A stretch of 54,401 nt of DNA, taken from Phanerochaete sordida. Lineage: Eukaryota; Basidiomycota; Agaricomycetes; Polyporales; Phanerochaetaceae. Below, one piece after another: positions 26,321 to 36,619 of this stretch. The notes under the pieces were generated by a model. The model did not search any database, was not told the DNA's origin, and was given only the letters and a program-made list of their open reading frames with translations. Position numbers and translations under genes: made by a program. The stretch's first letter is position 1. The number at the start of each line of letters is the position of its first letter. Where the stretch lies: NCBI GenBank assembly GCA_019973155.2, contig BPQB01000128.1, positions 1 through 54,401 of the forward strand. Reading direction: 5' to 3'.

Positions 26321-26660
26321 TTGGGACGCGATGGCACACGCAACGGATGCAGATCTACCAGCCGAGCTATGACACGTCTTCGTCAGCCGCGTCGCTCTGA
26401 CTTACCTCTACCATTTCCTAGACGTTGCGGGGTGCCAGAGCGACATCACGCGGTCTGGCTCAGCCTTGAGTACAAGTACTGGTCGGGCAGCATCGACTCA
26501 TTCCTCATTCGCGAGGTCACGCTGCGAAGACATGCAAGCTCGTGGTGAGTCGCTGTCGCAGAATCAAACCTCCCATCGAGTCATCAAGGATCTAAATATT
26601 TGTGTAGATGACCAAGTAAGATCGATGCCTGTGTCTGCCACCTACATTGGCTCTTGACGA
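26321..26660 (+). pseudogene. Relic of an F-box-like gene N-terminus
   Basis: The translated pieces ATDADLPAEL, then AVWLSLEYKYWSGSI..FLIREVTLR and a weaker DLNICVDDQ segment, align in order with ADLPTEIL, LVWLSLVCKYWAEI..LIFRELRLR and DVHLDVQTQ of the intact subfamily A genes. A stop follows the first piece and the frame changes between pieces. It is therefore a decayed 5' part of a paralogue and no full copy can be traced. Confidence 0.6.
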
Positions 26661-27477
26661 CGTTCCTGAGGATCGCGCTGAGATGCGCGGTCCCGAGCGG
26701 ACGATCCCACCGCCTGCGCCTACTCTCCGTCATTTGACTCATCGCGAAGCACCAAAGCTCCCTCTTCGTACGCGTACCTGACCACGCTGAGGTCTCACTC
26801 CTTCGCGAGTGCCAGCGAGCTCAGGCGCCTTGCTGACATATTTGCGGGCCTTGAGTCTTGGTGCACTCGCCAACCGATCGCCCTTCCTGCAGTCACGCAG
26901 GGCACCGCTCTTTAGCGCCTCTCGGAACAGAAACATGGAAGACCGTGAAGCTTCACGCTTTGCTGTTCTTGGCGCCGCAGAAGTCAGGCATCTGCGGAGT
27001 GTTCGCTCCGTACCGCGACGTGTGAAACTTTCATATATTCATTTAGCGTCATTGCGGCTAACCAGATCCTGCACGTCAGTACATCTGACGCTTATGGCGT
27101 GGCTGCGAAGCCGGTCGCGCCTTGGTCTATTTATCATGAAGTGTAGAAGTGGCTACGGTGGCGGCGCCAGCGAGAGGCCTGTTCGATGGCGTCAGTGATC
27201 TTGCGCTGCGGTCTGCAAGCGGTGCTTCTCTGTTGGCCTTCCAAAGCTTGTATTCCCCGCCCTGTCATATATATACACCGCATTGCTAGTTCCTGTGAAA
27301 GCTCACCGCGTGAAAATATGGCCGTACCGGTGAAAAGGCGATGTAACGTGTAATGGGAACCTTGGACATGCTAATACTTATGTGCATCAGTGTGCTCATC
27401 ACTAGGCAAAAGGGTGCTTACAGCCTTCCTCGACTGCACTGCTCTTTTCTGCTACTCTCGGTCCCCCGTTGTTGGCC
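26661..27477. other. Gap between F-box relic and F-box gene
   Basis: No gene is recognised. A TATATATA sequence near 27,267 may be the promoter of the following F-box gene, about 200 nt upstream of its start. Confidence 0.4.
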
Positions 27478-30400
27478 ATGATGAAACGTAGGATTTCACT
27501 CGTGCTGCCAGAGACAACGATCTTGTTGTTCCCGGAAATCACGCTGATGATTCTAGATTGCATCATAGCGGACTCCATCGACAGCAAGACAGGACTCGCT
27601 GCAATAGGTTCTACGTGCAAGAGCTGGTGTCGTATCGTAACCCCTCTCCTGTTTGGAAGACTCAGTCTGCGCCTCTTGAAAGATCTCCTGTTTCTGCGAA
27701 GCATCATAGAGAACTCGCCACGCAACCAAGCATTATTGGTGTTGACTATCAAGCGGATCACTCTCGACCTGGACGCTGCCGAGACTAAGCCATGGATGAC
27801 CCACCTTCACTGGCTGTCAACAAACCTGCGGAATGCGCAACTCCACTGCGTATTCATGAACAGAAAATCCATGCCCCGGCCGCCTGCGCTATTGGAGGCA
27901 TGTCTTTCCTCTCCATTTCGCGCCCTTCCCAGCCTTCCACCCTCCTATGTGCGTCTTCCCACTCTCGTCCTCAAGGGTCTGCTGTTCCGAAGTACGCTCG
28001 AGCTTGTACAGCTCATTCGATCCATCCCGAGCCTTACGAGCTGCACACTGCATAAGATTTCATTTGTCGATCTCCGGCCGCATTCGCACCTGCACCAGCG
28101 CCGTGCGCGGCGGACCTCGTCTCACCTCCTCCGCTGCACCATGTTATACTGCACCCTGCCGCGGGACATCCAGTTGGATATCCTGGCGGAGATTCTTGCT
28201 GTCTCTGCTCATTTGGATTATTTGACGTGGAAGGCAACGGCCGACGCACTTGCTGCCTCTTTAGATTCGTCGTATATCTCGATGGAGGTTCGCTGGATGA
28301 GGGACGACCGCTCGTCAGGTAAGAAATCAAAATACGACGGCTTTGGTCAAGGGGGTTGCAGGATTTTAGCGCCCGACCTTATGCAGGGGGGGAGGGGGTG
28401 GGTACCGAGGGCTTATCGAAATTTTTACAAGTGTCATATTTTGTGGGATTTCATGCTGCTGTAGGTCCGCTATTGCATTCAAAACATAGCAGAGTGAAGA
28501 CAGCGTCGTTCTGCGCCTCTGCAAGCCTCTCAGCCAGAGATTGATCCGAGATACCAGATATGGATGCCTCCGCCGAGTCGCCGACTCAGCGCTCCAGTTC
28601 TCGGACTGCTTCCGCTCACTTTCAGTGCATCCCCGAACAATATAGACCAGTCTCTACCATGTCGCTATGCTCTACGGCCAACAGCAGGCACGATATGTGC
28701 GTAAACATGCTTCGTGGAGGCACTGTCGAGCGCTGACATCAGCATAGAAATATTCATGCATTTGAATGTGCACCCTATTCCCTCCCCTCACGCCGCTCTT
28801 GTTCGCACAGCTGCCTCGCCGTTCAGGGCTCAGGTCGCTTGGGAGCGCCACTTCTCTAGCGGCAAGCAAACGGGCACGGCCTTGCGCAATCGTCAGGTCA
28901 AGCCGAGCCGAGCCGCCATGCACCTGAGGGGCGGGCTTTCGCAGGCACACGGCCCGGCTTCGCACTCAAGCCGTCAAGCCTGAGCCGTGAGGCTGCAGCT
29001 TGGACCGTGGTGAGTATTATGTATCTCTAAATACTGTGAAGACTTGTCGCAAGACGAACTTACTGTGCAAATGAATCAGCCGGGGCGAGCGAACCACGAG
29101 CGACGCTCCAGCTGCCTAGCCAGGCCGAGGCCCCTGGCACCGCTCGGACCCGGTGAACCCTTCACCGCGGCTGCTGCTCTGCTCAAACAACAGTCGTGAG
29201 CAGATGTCCATGCGGCCGCATTTTCGCTGCGCCAAGGGTCAAGTGGGCGCATACAGGACAGACACTCTCAAGTACGAGTCCAATGTGGTCAGCCATGCCC
29301 TCGTGCGCCACATTCGCAGCACTGAACACGCTTCTGCAGTTCGTCGTCTCCTGCGTGCACTTGACGTCGTGCTCCAGCAGCTCCTCGCCTTCAATGATGC
29401 TGCATGAAAGGCCATCCTGGGGACAGTCGGCCGTACACCTACGGCGTTCACACTTCTAGTCTTGCAGATATCCCTGAGTCCGAGCAAGTGATGAACGTCT
29501 ATGCCTCTGGTCTTGAGTCACTAGCAGAGGCACGTGCGTCTTCCGACCTCGACTCTTGTGCTTTTGTTGGCTCAAACCTCGAGTATCAGGCTTTTGCTGC
29601 CTCAAAACCCGACCTTAGGCTCGAAGTTTCAAAGGTCTTACCACAGAGAGTGCTCGTCTTCAGTGCGGGGAGCTACTGGATGAGGACATGGTGGTCAAGT
29701 GCGACAGGCTCTTGTGTGGAAATGCGGTGAGTGTCTCTACCTGTCTATATGGTATCTCTATACCCATACATCCTGTCAGTATCACCTCGCTTGCTGCGGC
29801 CTCTTAGAGCCGCTATTGGCGGCTGGTTCTACGATGACGGATGTACTAAGAATGCTGGATTTTGGGTTACAAAGCGCGGGCACATGCGAGAATACTATCC
29901 TTAGTCACTTTGTATAGGTCTTATGCCCATATCTATACAAGTTACTTATCTACTACGCTTATAAGTAAGGGGTAGGGGGGGAGGGGGGGTCTGCGGGGAC
30001 CTTAACAAAAAAATGCGGCATCAGGTCGCATTTTTAAATCTTGCAACCCCCTTGGCTTTGGTGTCCTCCCCGGCTGATCGAACACTGTGTGATAGTACAA
30101 ATGACAGCATCGACTCCTCGGATCGCACTGAACACTATGTCTGCCCTTATGACTACGTGTGAATTGGAGCCCGACACTGCCGCGCCGACAGAGATGCGTC
30201 CTTCGTACGCGTACAATATCACTGGGACCTTCGCAAAGGGATCCATGTCTCAAAGCAATTTCGCCTGGGACAAATGGAAGGCTGTCCTTCGCTGTAGGCG
30301 TGTGCAAACCCTGCTCATCGAGTCGCCGCTTTCGGAGCAGTCTTCCCACCCCTCCGAGGCGGTGGTGTCGCTTCTGTCCTCGAATTTACCCGGACCAGCT

Positions 30401-30922
30401 GGTGCTACCTTGGAGGCAGAAAAGCTCCGTATCTCCTGTGGAACACGGGTGCTCACCATGGCTGAAATATTCAGCGTACCAATCGAGCATAGGATCAATA
30501 ATACGATAATCACTCTCAACATTGCCCAGCAAGTGCTATGGTTGCTGTGCAAGGACGGCCCTGCGCGGATGAGGCTTCTCAAGGAATGTATACGCAGCCG
30601 TCAAGAGATTGAAGAAAAGGCGCGCCAGTGGGTCAAGATGGAGTATCAGGACGAGAACTACCAATGGGCGAAAATTTACGCGCGCCTACGGTTGACGCAC
30701 GGGTACTACGCGGCGGGCTCAGAATGTGCAGGGGAAGGGGTGGATGAGTGTGATGAATTCAAAGATCTTGCAGACCCGTCGTTGATAATGCGGGACTGGG
30801 AGTTCGAGGAGCGCGGATGGGCTGAGATAGAGCACCAGGAAGAGCGGAAGCGAAGGGCTGAGATGGAGGAGCGCTTGCGGTTGAAGCACAGGCAGTACAT
30901 GGGGAATTTTGATGGGCGTTGA
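27478..30922 (+). CDS. F-box-like domain protein (subfamily B, copy 1), intron enlarged by a transposon
   Basis: Exon 1 is 27478-28318 and exon 2 is 30108-30922; joined phase 1 they give 551 residues. The F-box-like start is LLFPEITLMILDCIIADS ... LAAIGSTCKSWCRIVTPLLFGRL. Shared blocks follow: DLDAAETKPWMTHLHWLS, FRALPSLPPSYVRLPTLVL, ISFVDLRPH. In exon 2, AEIFSVPIEHRINNTIITL matches the paralogue at 36620-38432. The C-terminal ~120 residues are charged and helical. The intron spans 1,789 nt because a 1,707 bp element with an 8 bp target duplication sits in it. Without both it would be 74 nt, against 70 nt in the paralogue at the same codon phase. Donor (CAG|GTAAGA) and acceptor (GACAG) are intact, so the gene may still work if the long intron is spliced. 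Confidence 0.78.
28340..28347. repeat. Left target site duplication of the hAT-like element
   Basis: The 8 bp GCTTTGGT is repeated exactly just after the right end at 30055-30062. Confidence 0.85.
28348..30054. mobile_element. hAT-like non-autonomous DNA transposon in an F-box intron
   Basis: The element is bounded by imperfect terminal inverted repeats. The left end starts CAAGGGGGTTGCA and the right end, read inverted, starts identically; 29 of the first 37 positions match. Direct copies of GCTTTGGT flank it at 28340-28347 and 30055-30062. An 8 bp duplication and a CA-starting inverted repeat fit the hAT superfamily; other 8 bp-duplicating families are less common in fungi. No transposase-like frame is visible in 1.7 kb, so it would depend on a partner. 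Both ends carry long G-runs just inside the repeats. Confidence 0.85.
30055..30062. repeat. Right target site duplication of the hAT-like element
   Basis: A second exact copy of GCTTTGGT. Removing the element plus one copy restores a normal-sized intron. Confidence 0.85.
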
Positions 30923-31193
30923 AAGCGGCAGATTGGTGTGTGGCGGGTTCGAATGAAGTCGAAGAACGGCGGTCAAGCACACCATCGATCAGCTCGGAGA
31001 GCGCTTCAGAGGTTGACTGGTACGTACCCACGAGCTCTCTGCGCACATGATATTTAATCGACGTGTAGACGCAGGCGACTCCATAATAATGGGAAGCGAG
31101 GGAAGGAAGTCTTTCTTCGCGAACTCTGCTTCGATGCCAATGCGACACCAACTGCATGCATCTCGTCTGACGAGAGACAATCTGCTTTCAGCA

Positions 31194-31322
31194 CTAAAGC
31201 TTCGTGAGACACGTTCGGAACGTACTGTAGCGATGCGCGCCCGAGTTGGAGCGCGAGCCGGGCTGGCATGAGCCTGACGGCGGCTCGGTTCTTCGGCGCT
31301 GTGGTGCTCGAGGTCGAACATC
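31194..31322 (-). pseudogene. Fragment of a PEBP-like gene (exon 2 and intron 2 part)
   Basis: The DNA matches the region around exon 2 and intron 2 of the PEBP-like genes at 38735-39493 and 42060-42816. Shared blocks include the stretch ending GGGCG-GCATCGCTACAGT and the preceding Ala/Thr-rich coding part. It lies just 3' of an F-box gene, as the copy at 38735 does, and in the same orientation. No full reading frame remains. Confidence 0.6.
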
Positions 31323-31361
31323 GCGACCTGCGAGCATGTAAAATGTAAGGCCGCTATGATT

Positions 31362-31482
31362 TTTTTTTTTTTTTTTTGGACTCCTTGTTTTACGTCCTCG
31401 AGGGCATGGCCCTATGGTGGACGTGTAAACTACTTGTAATAATATACATGATGTCAGTCCGCAAGGGGTTCTCCTGAAGCAC
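31362..31482 (-). mobile_element. Retroposed poly(A)-tailed insertion (SINE-like or truncated LINE/mRNA copy)
   Basis: On the minus strand about 105 bp of unique sequence ends in a run of 16-18 A. It is bracketed by perfect 15 bp direct repeats, AATCATAGCGGCCTT, at 31483-31497 and 31347-31361. A 3' A-tail plus a 15 bp duplication is the signature of target-primed retroposition by a LINE. The source of the copied sequence is not recognised; it could be a 3' end of a LINE, a SINE or a cellular transcript. Confidence 0.75.
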
Positions 31483-31517
31483 AAGGCCGCTATGATTCCC
31501 ACAGCGTAGCCCACATA

Positions 31518-31700
31518 TTATGACGAGCACAGCGCCTCTAAGATCTCCTTTGCGCGCGGCTCGAGCTCGAGCCCGCCGCCGTCCCAGATCACGAGCCCGG
31601 TCCCATTGCCGAGTCCAGGGCGGTTACGCGGATACACCGTCGCGTCGCCCGGTACGGTGTCCACCGCCTCCTGCAACATGCTCTTGAAGTGTGCTGACAC
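31518..31700 (-). pseudogene. Fragment of an FAD-linked oxidase gene
   Basis: The translation contains YPRNRPGLGNGTGLVIWDGG followed by LELEPRAKEILEAL, matching YARNRPGLGNGIGLVSWDGA and LEPRAKEILEEL of the intact oxidases at 39922 and 43973. Upstream, MLQEAVDTVPGDATVY matches MSQAAVDAVPNGATAY. It is one exon part only, fused to an F-box relic, so it cannot encode an enzyme. Confidence 0.8.
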
Positions 31701-31704
31701 CTGC

Positions 31705-32860
31705 GACGGGTCCTCGAGGTCGCTCCGGGCGGAGGGAACCCCAGGACAGCGTCTCGATCGCGCCTACCTCGGGAAAGCCGCATGTGAAGGTGAGCGCACC
31801 GGCGGGCCTGGCGCGCCGCAAGAGACAGGCGGAGGTCGCAGGGTGCTGGGATCCACGTCCACTGCGCCTTCGACAAGGCTGTTGTCTCCGTCCGCGGTGC
31901 GCGGGCCCAAGAGGGACATGGACCAGATCAACTGTTGAAAATAACTCTGAGCAAGCTTGAAAATTGATGCGATATGTTCAGAAGACGTGCGTGTGTTGCC
32001 CATGGTGAATCTGCGGACTCAGAGGCAGTCCGATGTGCACGAGTTTACCGCAGAAGGAGCGTCGAGTACGGTGTCCAGGCGTAGGCGTAAGAACTGACCG
32101 TCTTACGTGGGGCCCGCCCCAAGTAAAGTCGCAGACACCGCGAGAGACAGTACCGACGCGCCTCGGCACTGCACGACGCGAAGAACATATTACCGTTTAT
32201 CAGCATGTCATGCGGGGCTGGACAATCGGAGCGGTGTCGACAAAGGCTTATCGCTCGCGGTAGCAGAGCATCGCGCAAGCCAACCACGCAAAAACTACGT
32301 CACTTCGTGCATGCTTTTCAAGAAGAACCTGAAGGCCGACCGGTAGTCGTATGTCGGTGGGACGCCGGAGGCTTGGTAGTTAGCAGAACGCCGCCGGGGC
32401 ATGGGCGACGGGCGGCGACGGGAATGCGTCGGCGCGGCTCCTTATTATACATCCGAGGATGCATACTTAAAGCTGCGACTAGGGCTTGCGAAAATGGACA
32501 AGGCAAGGCAAGGCTTTGGCGGCGTCCAGCCTGAGGCGTACGTCTACGCGGGCGACCGCGATCTCTTGGCGAAGTCGCGAGCCTGCCAACTTGATGCTGT
32601 TATCAATAGTCTAACAAAAGTAAGTCGTGAGAGTTATGTAGCATCAGAAGCTGGAAGAGCACGCGCCATATGTTCTTGAGCCAGTGCACGAAGGCTTTGC
32701 GCCAGCCCCGAGCGAAGCTTACGTAAACGTCTCCGCGGACCCCGAGCGAAAGTCGAGGCGTGCTCATATTCGTCCTCTCCGCTCTGCGATGGCAACTTCA
32801 CCCTCTTCAAAGCATCGCCTGTAGAACACGCTCGCATCGTCCTTACACCGTCCCTCGACA
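31705..32860 (-). pseudogene. Full-length decayed F-box-like gene (subfamily A)
   Basis: Read on the minus strand the segment is co-linear with the gene at 5689-7175 from the F-box to the C-terminal half. Visible matches include HWLKNIWRVLF-like sequence near 32,690, a TRDFAKRSRS block near 32,570, a CYRER-stop-AFVDTAPIVQPR block near 32,220, SLLGPRTADGDNSLVEGAVDV near 31,900 and VGAIETLSWGSLRPE near 31,750. Stops and frame changes occur throughout. The relic runs directly into an FAD-oxidase fragment, marking a rearrangement junction near 31,700. Confidence 0.75.
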
Positions 32861-34242
32861 AGTGCTTGTCGTGCCTGGGTACCTATGCTCTTTGCATTGA
32901 ATATCCACGGACGTCTTGCGGACGAGCTGCGGGCGAGAGCCTATGGGCAGGTTGGGACTTAGAGGTGCGTAGCTTACTGTCGTGACCTTCGCCGATGCTC
33001 ACTCGCCGCAGCAGGCGTCAGTATCTATATTATGTTCTACTCAGAGGAGCTTTGTCGACCAGCATATCCGAAGGTGCGTCGCAGGCTCTTACTTCGCGCA
33101 CACCTCAGCCTTCACTTCTGGGCGGGCTGTACGCAACCTGCCTGGCCAACAGCGCCTGCCACGAGGAGGAAAACACATAGCCTGCCTGCCTGCCTCTTGG
33201 ATATTGCCGCCCGGCCCTTCCGTCTCGTAACGTACTCGCCTAATCGTCTGTCCCTCCACTTCGCCGCGGACACTTCTTCTATACGCAACTTGCACGCCGC
33301 ACCTAGGGCTCAACTCCCGGCCCGCCACCTCTGCCACCATAACGTGCAACTGTGCAAGTCTCCTGTCTGCTCGCAGATGCGCTCACGGCTTGTCGCCACG
33401 TAATTTACCCGACTGGCTTCCGCATTGGCGTCGCGAAGGTATCTACGAAGGCGGAATCCTTCCTGCGCATCTCGTCCTTCCAACCGCTCTGGGCCCAGCA
33501 TGAACGAAGAGCGCGGCAACGGTCACTGTCGCAGACTCTTTGCGCCTGCGTGGGAGACACGGACACGGGAAGCGCGAAACATGGACGATGCGGCATATGT
33601 CGCGGCGTATGCGCGCGTTTGAGAAGATGCGTATCCCGCCGGCCGTAGGTTCGCGGGCCCTGGTGTTGCTTCCGCGTTCCTACTCACGGAACTTCATTGT
33701 CTAGCATGCCTTCTGGTGGTATTCCTCGGCCTTTGGCGCAGCTCTGGGGGATACGTCTACGCTAGGCTACTTCAAGCTTCAGTGCCGGGAGCCGGACCAC
33801 AGCTCAGTTCTTCAGCTACCCACTAGTGTTCTCACGTGCGATTGGACGTTTCAGCAATGCGCATACGCGACAGGCTGCTACCGGTCCTTGATGTACGCCC
33901 GTTTTCGCCTTCAGCTTCGCAATATCTAATTTTGCTCGTGTTTAGCCTCATATCGTGGCTTTTCTCAACCAGTCATATTTGTCGTACGCTTGATCACTCT
34001 GTGGCTGAGATTCCCTCTGACTACACGCAGAATACTAGAGTTCTGATTCTCTGGTACATGTTTATTTTCGAAATACAGCGGCGACTAACTGCCTCTATGT
34101 GTCCCATATTGTGTGCACCCAAGGTCTGTCCCAATCGTTCGTACGGAGGCCAAAATATCACCGAAAGGGTCGTCGACACGTACGAAGCTCTTTCGGGATC
34201 GAGCGTCACCGGCGTGTGCGACCAGTCGCCGCGCGCGGCCCG
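32861..34242. other. Unassigned 1.4 kb between two pseudogenes
   Basis: Several open frames of 60-140 codons exist on both strands, but I recognise no family and no paralogue within the window. It may be older decayed sequence. Confidence 0.4.
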
Positions 34243-35830
34243 TCAATCCTGCTGAGCTCTGCTCCTTCTCCGACGCGCGTGCCTCGAGCTCGGTCTGGTC
34301 GTCGTCGCAGCCCATGAGCCCGATTCCATTGTCGAGTTTGCGTCAGACGATCGGAGGTCGGGTTGTTCCGGACGGCGTCCAGTGACGGCTATTATACGAC
34401 GTGGATTCGAAGCAGGCCGGCACACGCAGCGGGCCTGGGGCGCAACTGAGGGGCGCGAACTTCCGCAGCGTGTGCGAGGCAGAGCCTTTGTGACGCAGCT
34501 GCTTGACAAACTATGCGCTCATTTGCCTTTGCCTGGCCGAGCCTGTCCGTCCTGGTGAGCTGGTGAGTGCAAGACTCTGCTGATGGAGAACGCGTAATGA
34601 CCGTTATTCCGTTCATGACATCTAGATTGGCTCACGCCGCATATCAGGGATCGGACCTGTGGAAGCCCGTTTGTGTCCGCAGCCAAAAGGAACTCATCTG
34701 GGCGGGAATGCCTGCCTAGCTCAACAAGGGTATTGACTGCCTCGCGCTCCTCTGGCTTAGGTCTGTGGAAGAACATGCGAAGTGTCACTACAGGTTGCAA
34801 TATCTCGGTCTGCCAAGTCAGCACGCACACGTCTCTCTCGTCCACTGACCTCTCCATCTATCGCACGCTCCAGATACACGCACAGCGGTTTCTTCGGTCC
34901 TGGAGCCGCGAGAACTTCCAGTTTTTTCGGCACGCGGACAACCGCATCGCCGAGCAACATACGCTGCTGTGAGGAGACTAGCTTGGGCGACGACACCGAA
35001 GATACAATTGGCGCCGTGGAGGCCCCAGAAGAGATCCGTGTCCCGCGTCGCGCTCGCCGTGCGCGACTGTCGCGCGCACGAGGTTGTCGCTTGACGGTCA
35101 GGGCCCGAGCATCAACCAGCTCTTTCTGTCGCAGCGCGCGGGGTCGGCGACGCCAGTCAGGGCGTTGATGGGGGAGGAAGAGGTGGGACGTATTCCGCGG
35201 CGGCAGGCTGCGAGTACCGTCAGCCCGAGCAACGGGGAGTCCCAGAGGGATGGCGCGCATATTCGGCCGTGCCGCCCGTGTTGCAGGCCCATGTTCTGTC
35301 ATCACTGTGCTTCGTCCGCCGCTGCCGTCATATTCCCGCAGCCCCTGCTATAATAGGGTAGCCGTCCCCCTGGGCTCGCTGGCAGAGGTGAAGGTTCGCG
35401 TGCAGGCGAGCCATGCCGGTGGACAGTGGAATTCACAGTAATACCGAGAGTCCACAAACGCAGACAATGAACGCAAACGTGAAGTCCAGGCAGCAGTAAG
35501 ATGAGCGAGAAAATGTAAGCGCGGGCGCATAGGCGTTTCGATAAGGGAATGGATGTTTGATTCGACGTGCGACCCGCACTCGCACCTCAAGGCCTCAGGC
35601 CTCAGCCACTCTCCTCTCCTGACCCTTCTCTCCCTTTTCAAGTAGCCCACATGCTAAGTGAAGACCTCTTTGCGGAGAACGCGCTGCTCGGCCTGAGTTC
35701 ACGGCAGCGCAGTGCATCGCAGTGTTCAAGCTGAAGCTGTTCCCAGGGATGTACCGCAGCGCCGCCCCGGCATCCGCGGACGAGAGCACGTACACGACGC
35801 GCGGGCTGTACGACCTCGCATCATTGGCAG
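34243..35830 (-). pseudogene. Decayed FAD-linked oxidase gene
   Basis: Read on the minus strand, fragments appear in gene order. Near 35,800 is RVVYVLSSADAGAALRYIPGN (cf. VVYVRTPADVGAALRYAREN). Near 35,020 is TDLFWGLHGANCIFGVV (cf. ADLFWGLRGGGCNFGVV). Near 34,780 is VTLRMFFHRPKPEEREAVNT..ELG (cf. VTLLMFYNGPESEGREVFKA..DLG). Near 34,540 is HQDGQARPGKGK (cf. HQDKWAGPGKCN). Near 34,320 is NGIGLMGCDDDQTELEARA (cf. NGIGLVSWDGAKPELEPRA). Stops and frame changes separate the pieces. A TATA-like sequence near 35,350 lies inside the relic, so it may have been split further. Confidence 0.75.
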
Positions 35831-35894
35831 CACTTCATGAACGTGATGTCGCGACATGGAAAGTCCAGATCCTCATACAGCGGACAGCATGTCT

Positions 35895-36236
35895 TGGGAT
35901 GCCTTGAGGCTCGTTATCGCCAGCCCGCTCTAGAGTACTTCGCGCTTCCAGGCTTATCGCACACACACAGCCCAGTAAAATGTCGCGCGGGAGATGCTGC
36001 TCTCGGTTTTGCGCGACGTTCATCCCCGCGATGAGCTCGATTGGGGCAAACTGTCCTTTGCACTCGCTGACACAGCCGCGAAATCCACAGTCGGCATGCC
36101 TACGATATACCAATGCATGCCGTTCTATGTCACCATACTCGCGATGAGAGCCGAGCAGCAGGCTGAGCAAGTATCTGAGCTACTCGTCGCAGTAGCGATG
36201 AGGACCTGGGACGGCTCAGAGACCGCGCGCAGCTGA
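35895..36236 (+). pseudogene. C-terminal fragment of an F-box-like gene (subfamily A)
   Basis: SWDALRLVIASPL, then MLLSVLRDVHPRDELDWGKLSF and AMRAEQQAEQVSELL, match PWDVLNPIIVHPLF, RILVTVLRGTHLHRALDSGKLRF and LDVDQQAQWLL of the gene at 8883-10547. A stop follows the first block. The fragment abuts the decayed oxidase and has no F-box part. Confidence 0.7.
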
Positions 36237-36619
36237 GGGCCGCCTTCAAGCGATAGTAGTATGGGCGAGGAGAATGCAGGCATATGGGATAAGGGGGTGA
36301 AAGCTTTAGGGAGTAATGTGCGAGAGCTGTGCATGCGAGGAATAGGTTTGAACCTGTGTCAGGGAGCTGGACACGCTGCTCTGTGGGACAGAACCGTCTC
36401 TCGTGCAAGCGGTGCTTTCATGACGCTGCAATCTCACCGCTCTTCTTCATTCGGAGATTATAATTGGCGATGCAGCGTTCTTTGGAAACGCTGAACCCGG
36501 GTGTATGCGCGTCTCGTACTGTCTCAGCGAGCGCAGCCGAAGCAGTCTTCCTCTACGACGACCATCGCTCCACGTCCTTGCCAACTACTGTCCACCATCC
36601 TCTCCATCCCCCATTGCTC
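36237..36619. other. Upstream region of the second subfamily B F-box gene
   Basis: No gene is seen. A TTATAAT sequence near 36,458 could be a TATA element for the gene starting at 36620. Confidence 0.4.

Noticed and set aside
29153..29917. Open frames inside the hAT-like element as a transposase
   Set aside because: They are short, lack a hAT dimerisation motif or zinc finger, and the element is too small for a full transposase.
34757..35305. 182-codon minus-strand frame as an independent gene
   Set aside because: It mixes frames of the dead oxidase; only the ordered oxidase fragments are recognisable.
36320..36420. tRNA-like sequence on the minus strand with GGTTCAAACC and hairpins
   Set aside because: The T-arm stem does not pair, the putative anticodon loop is 9 nt, and no A-box is present at the right distance.
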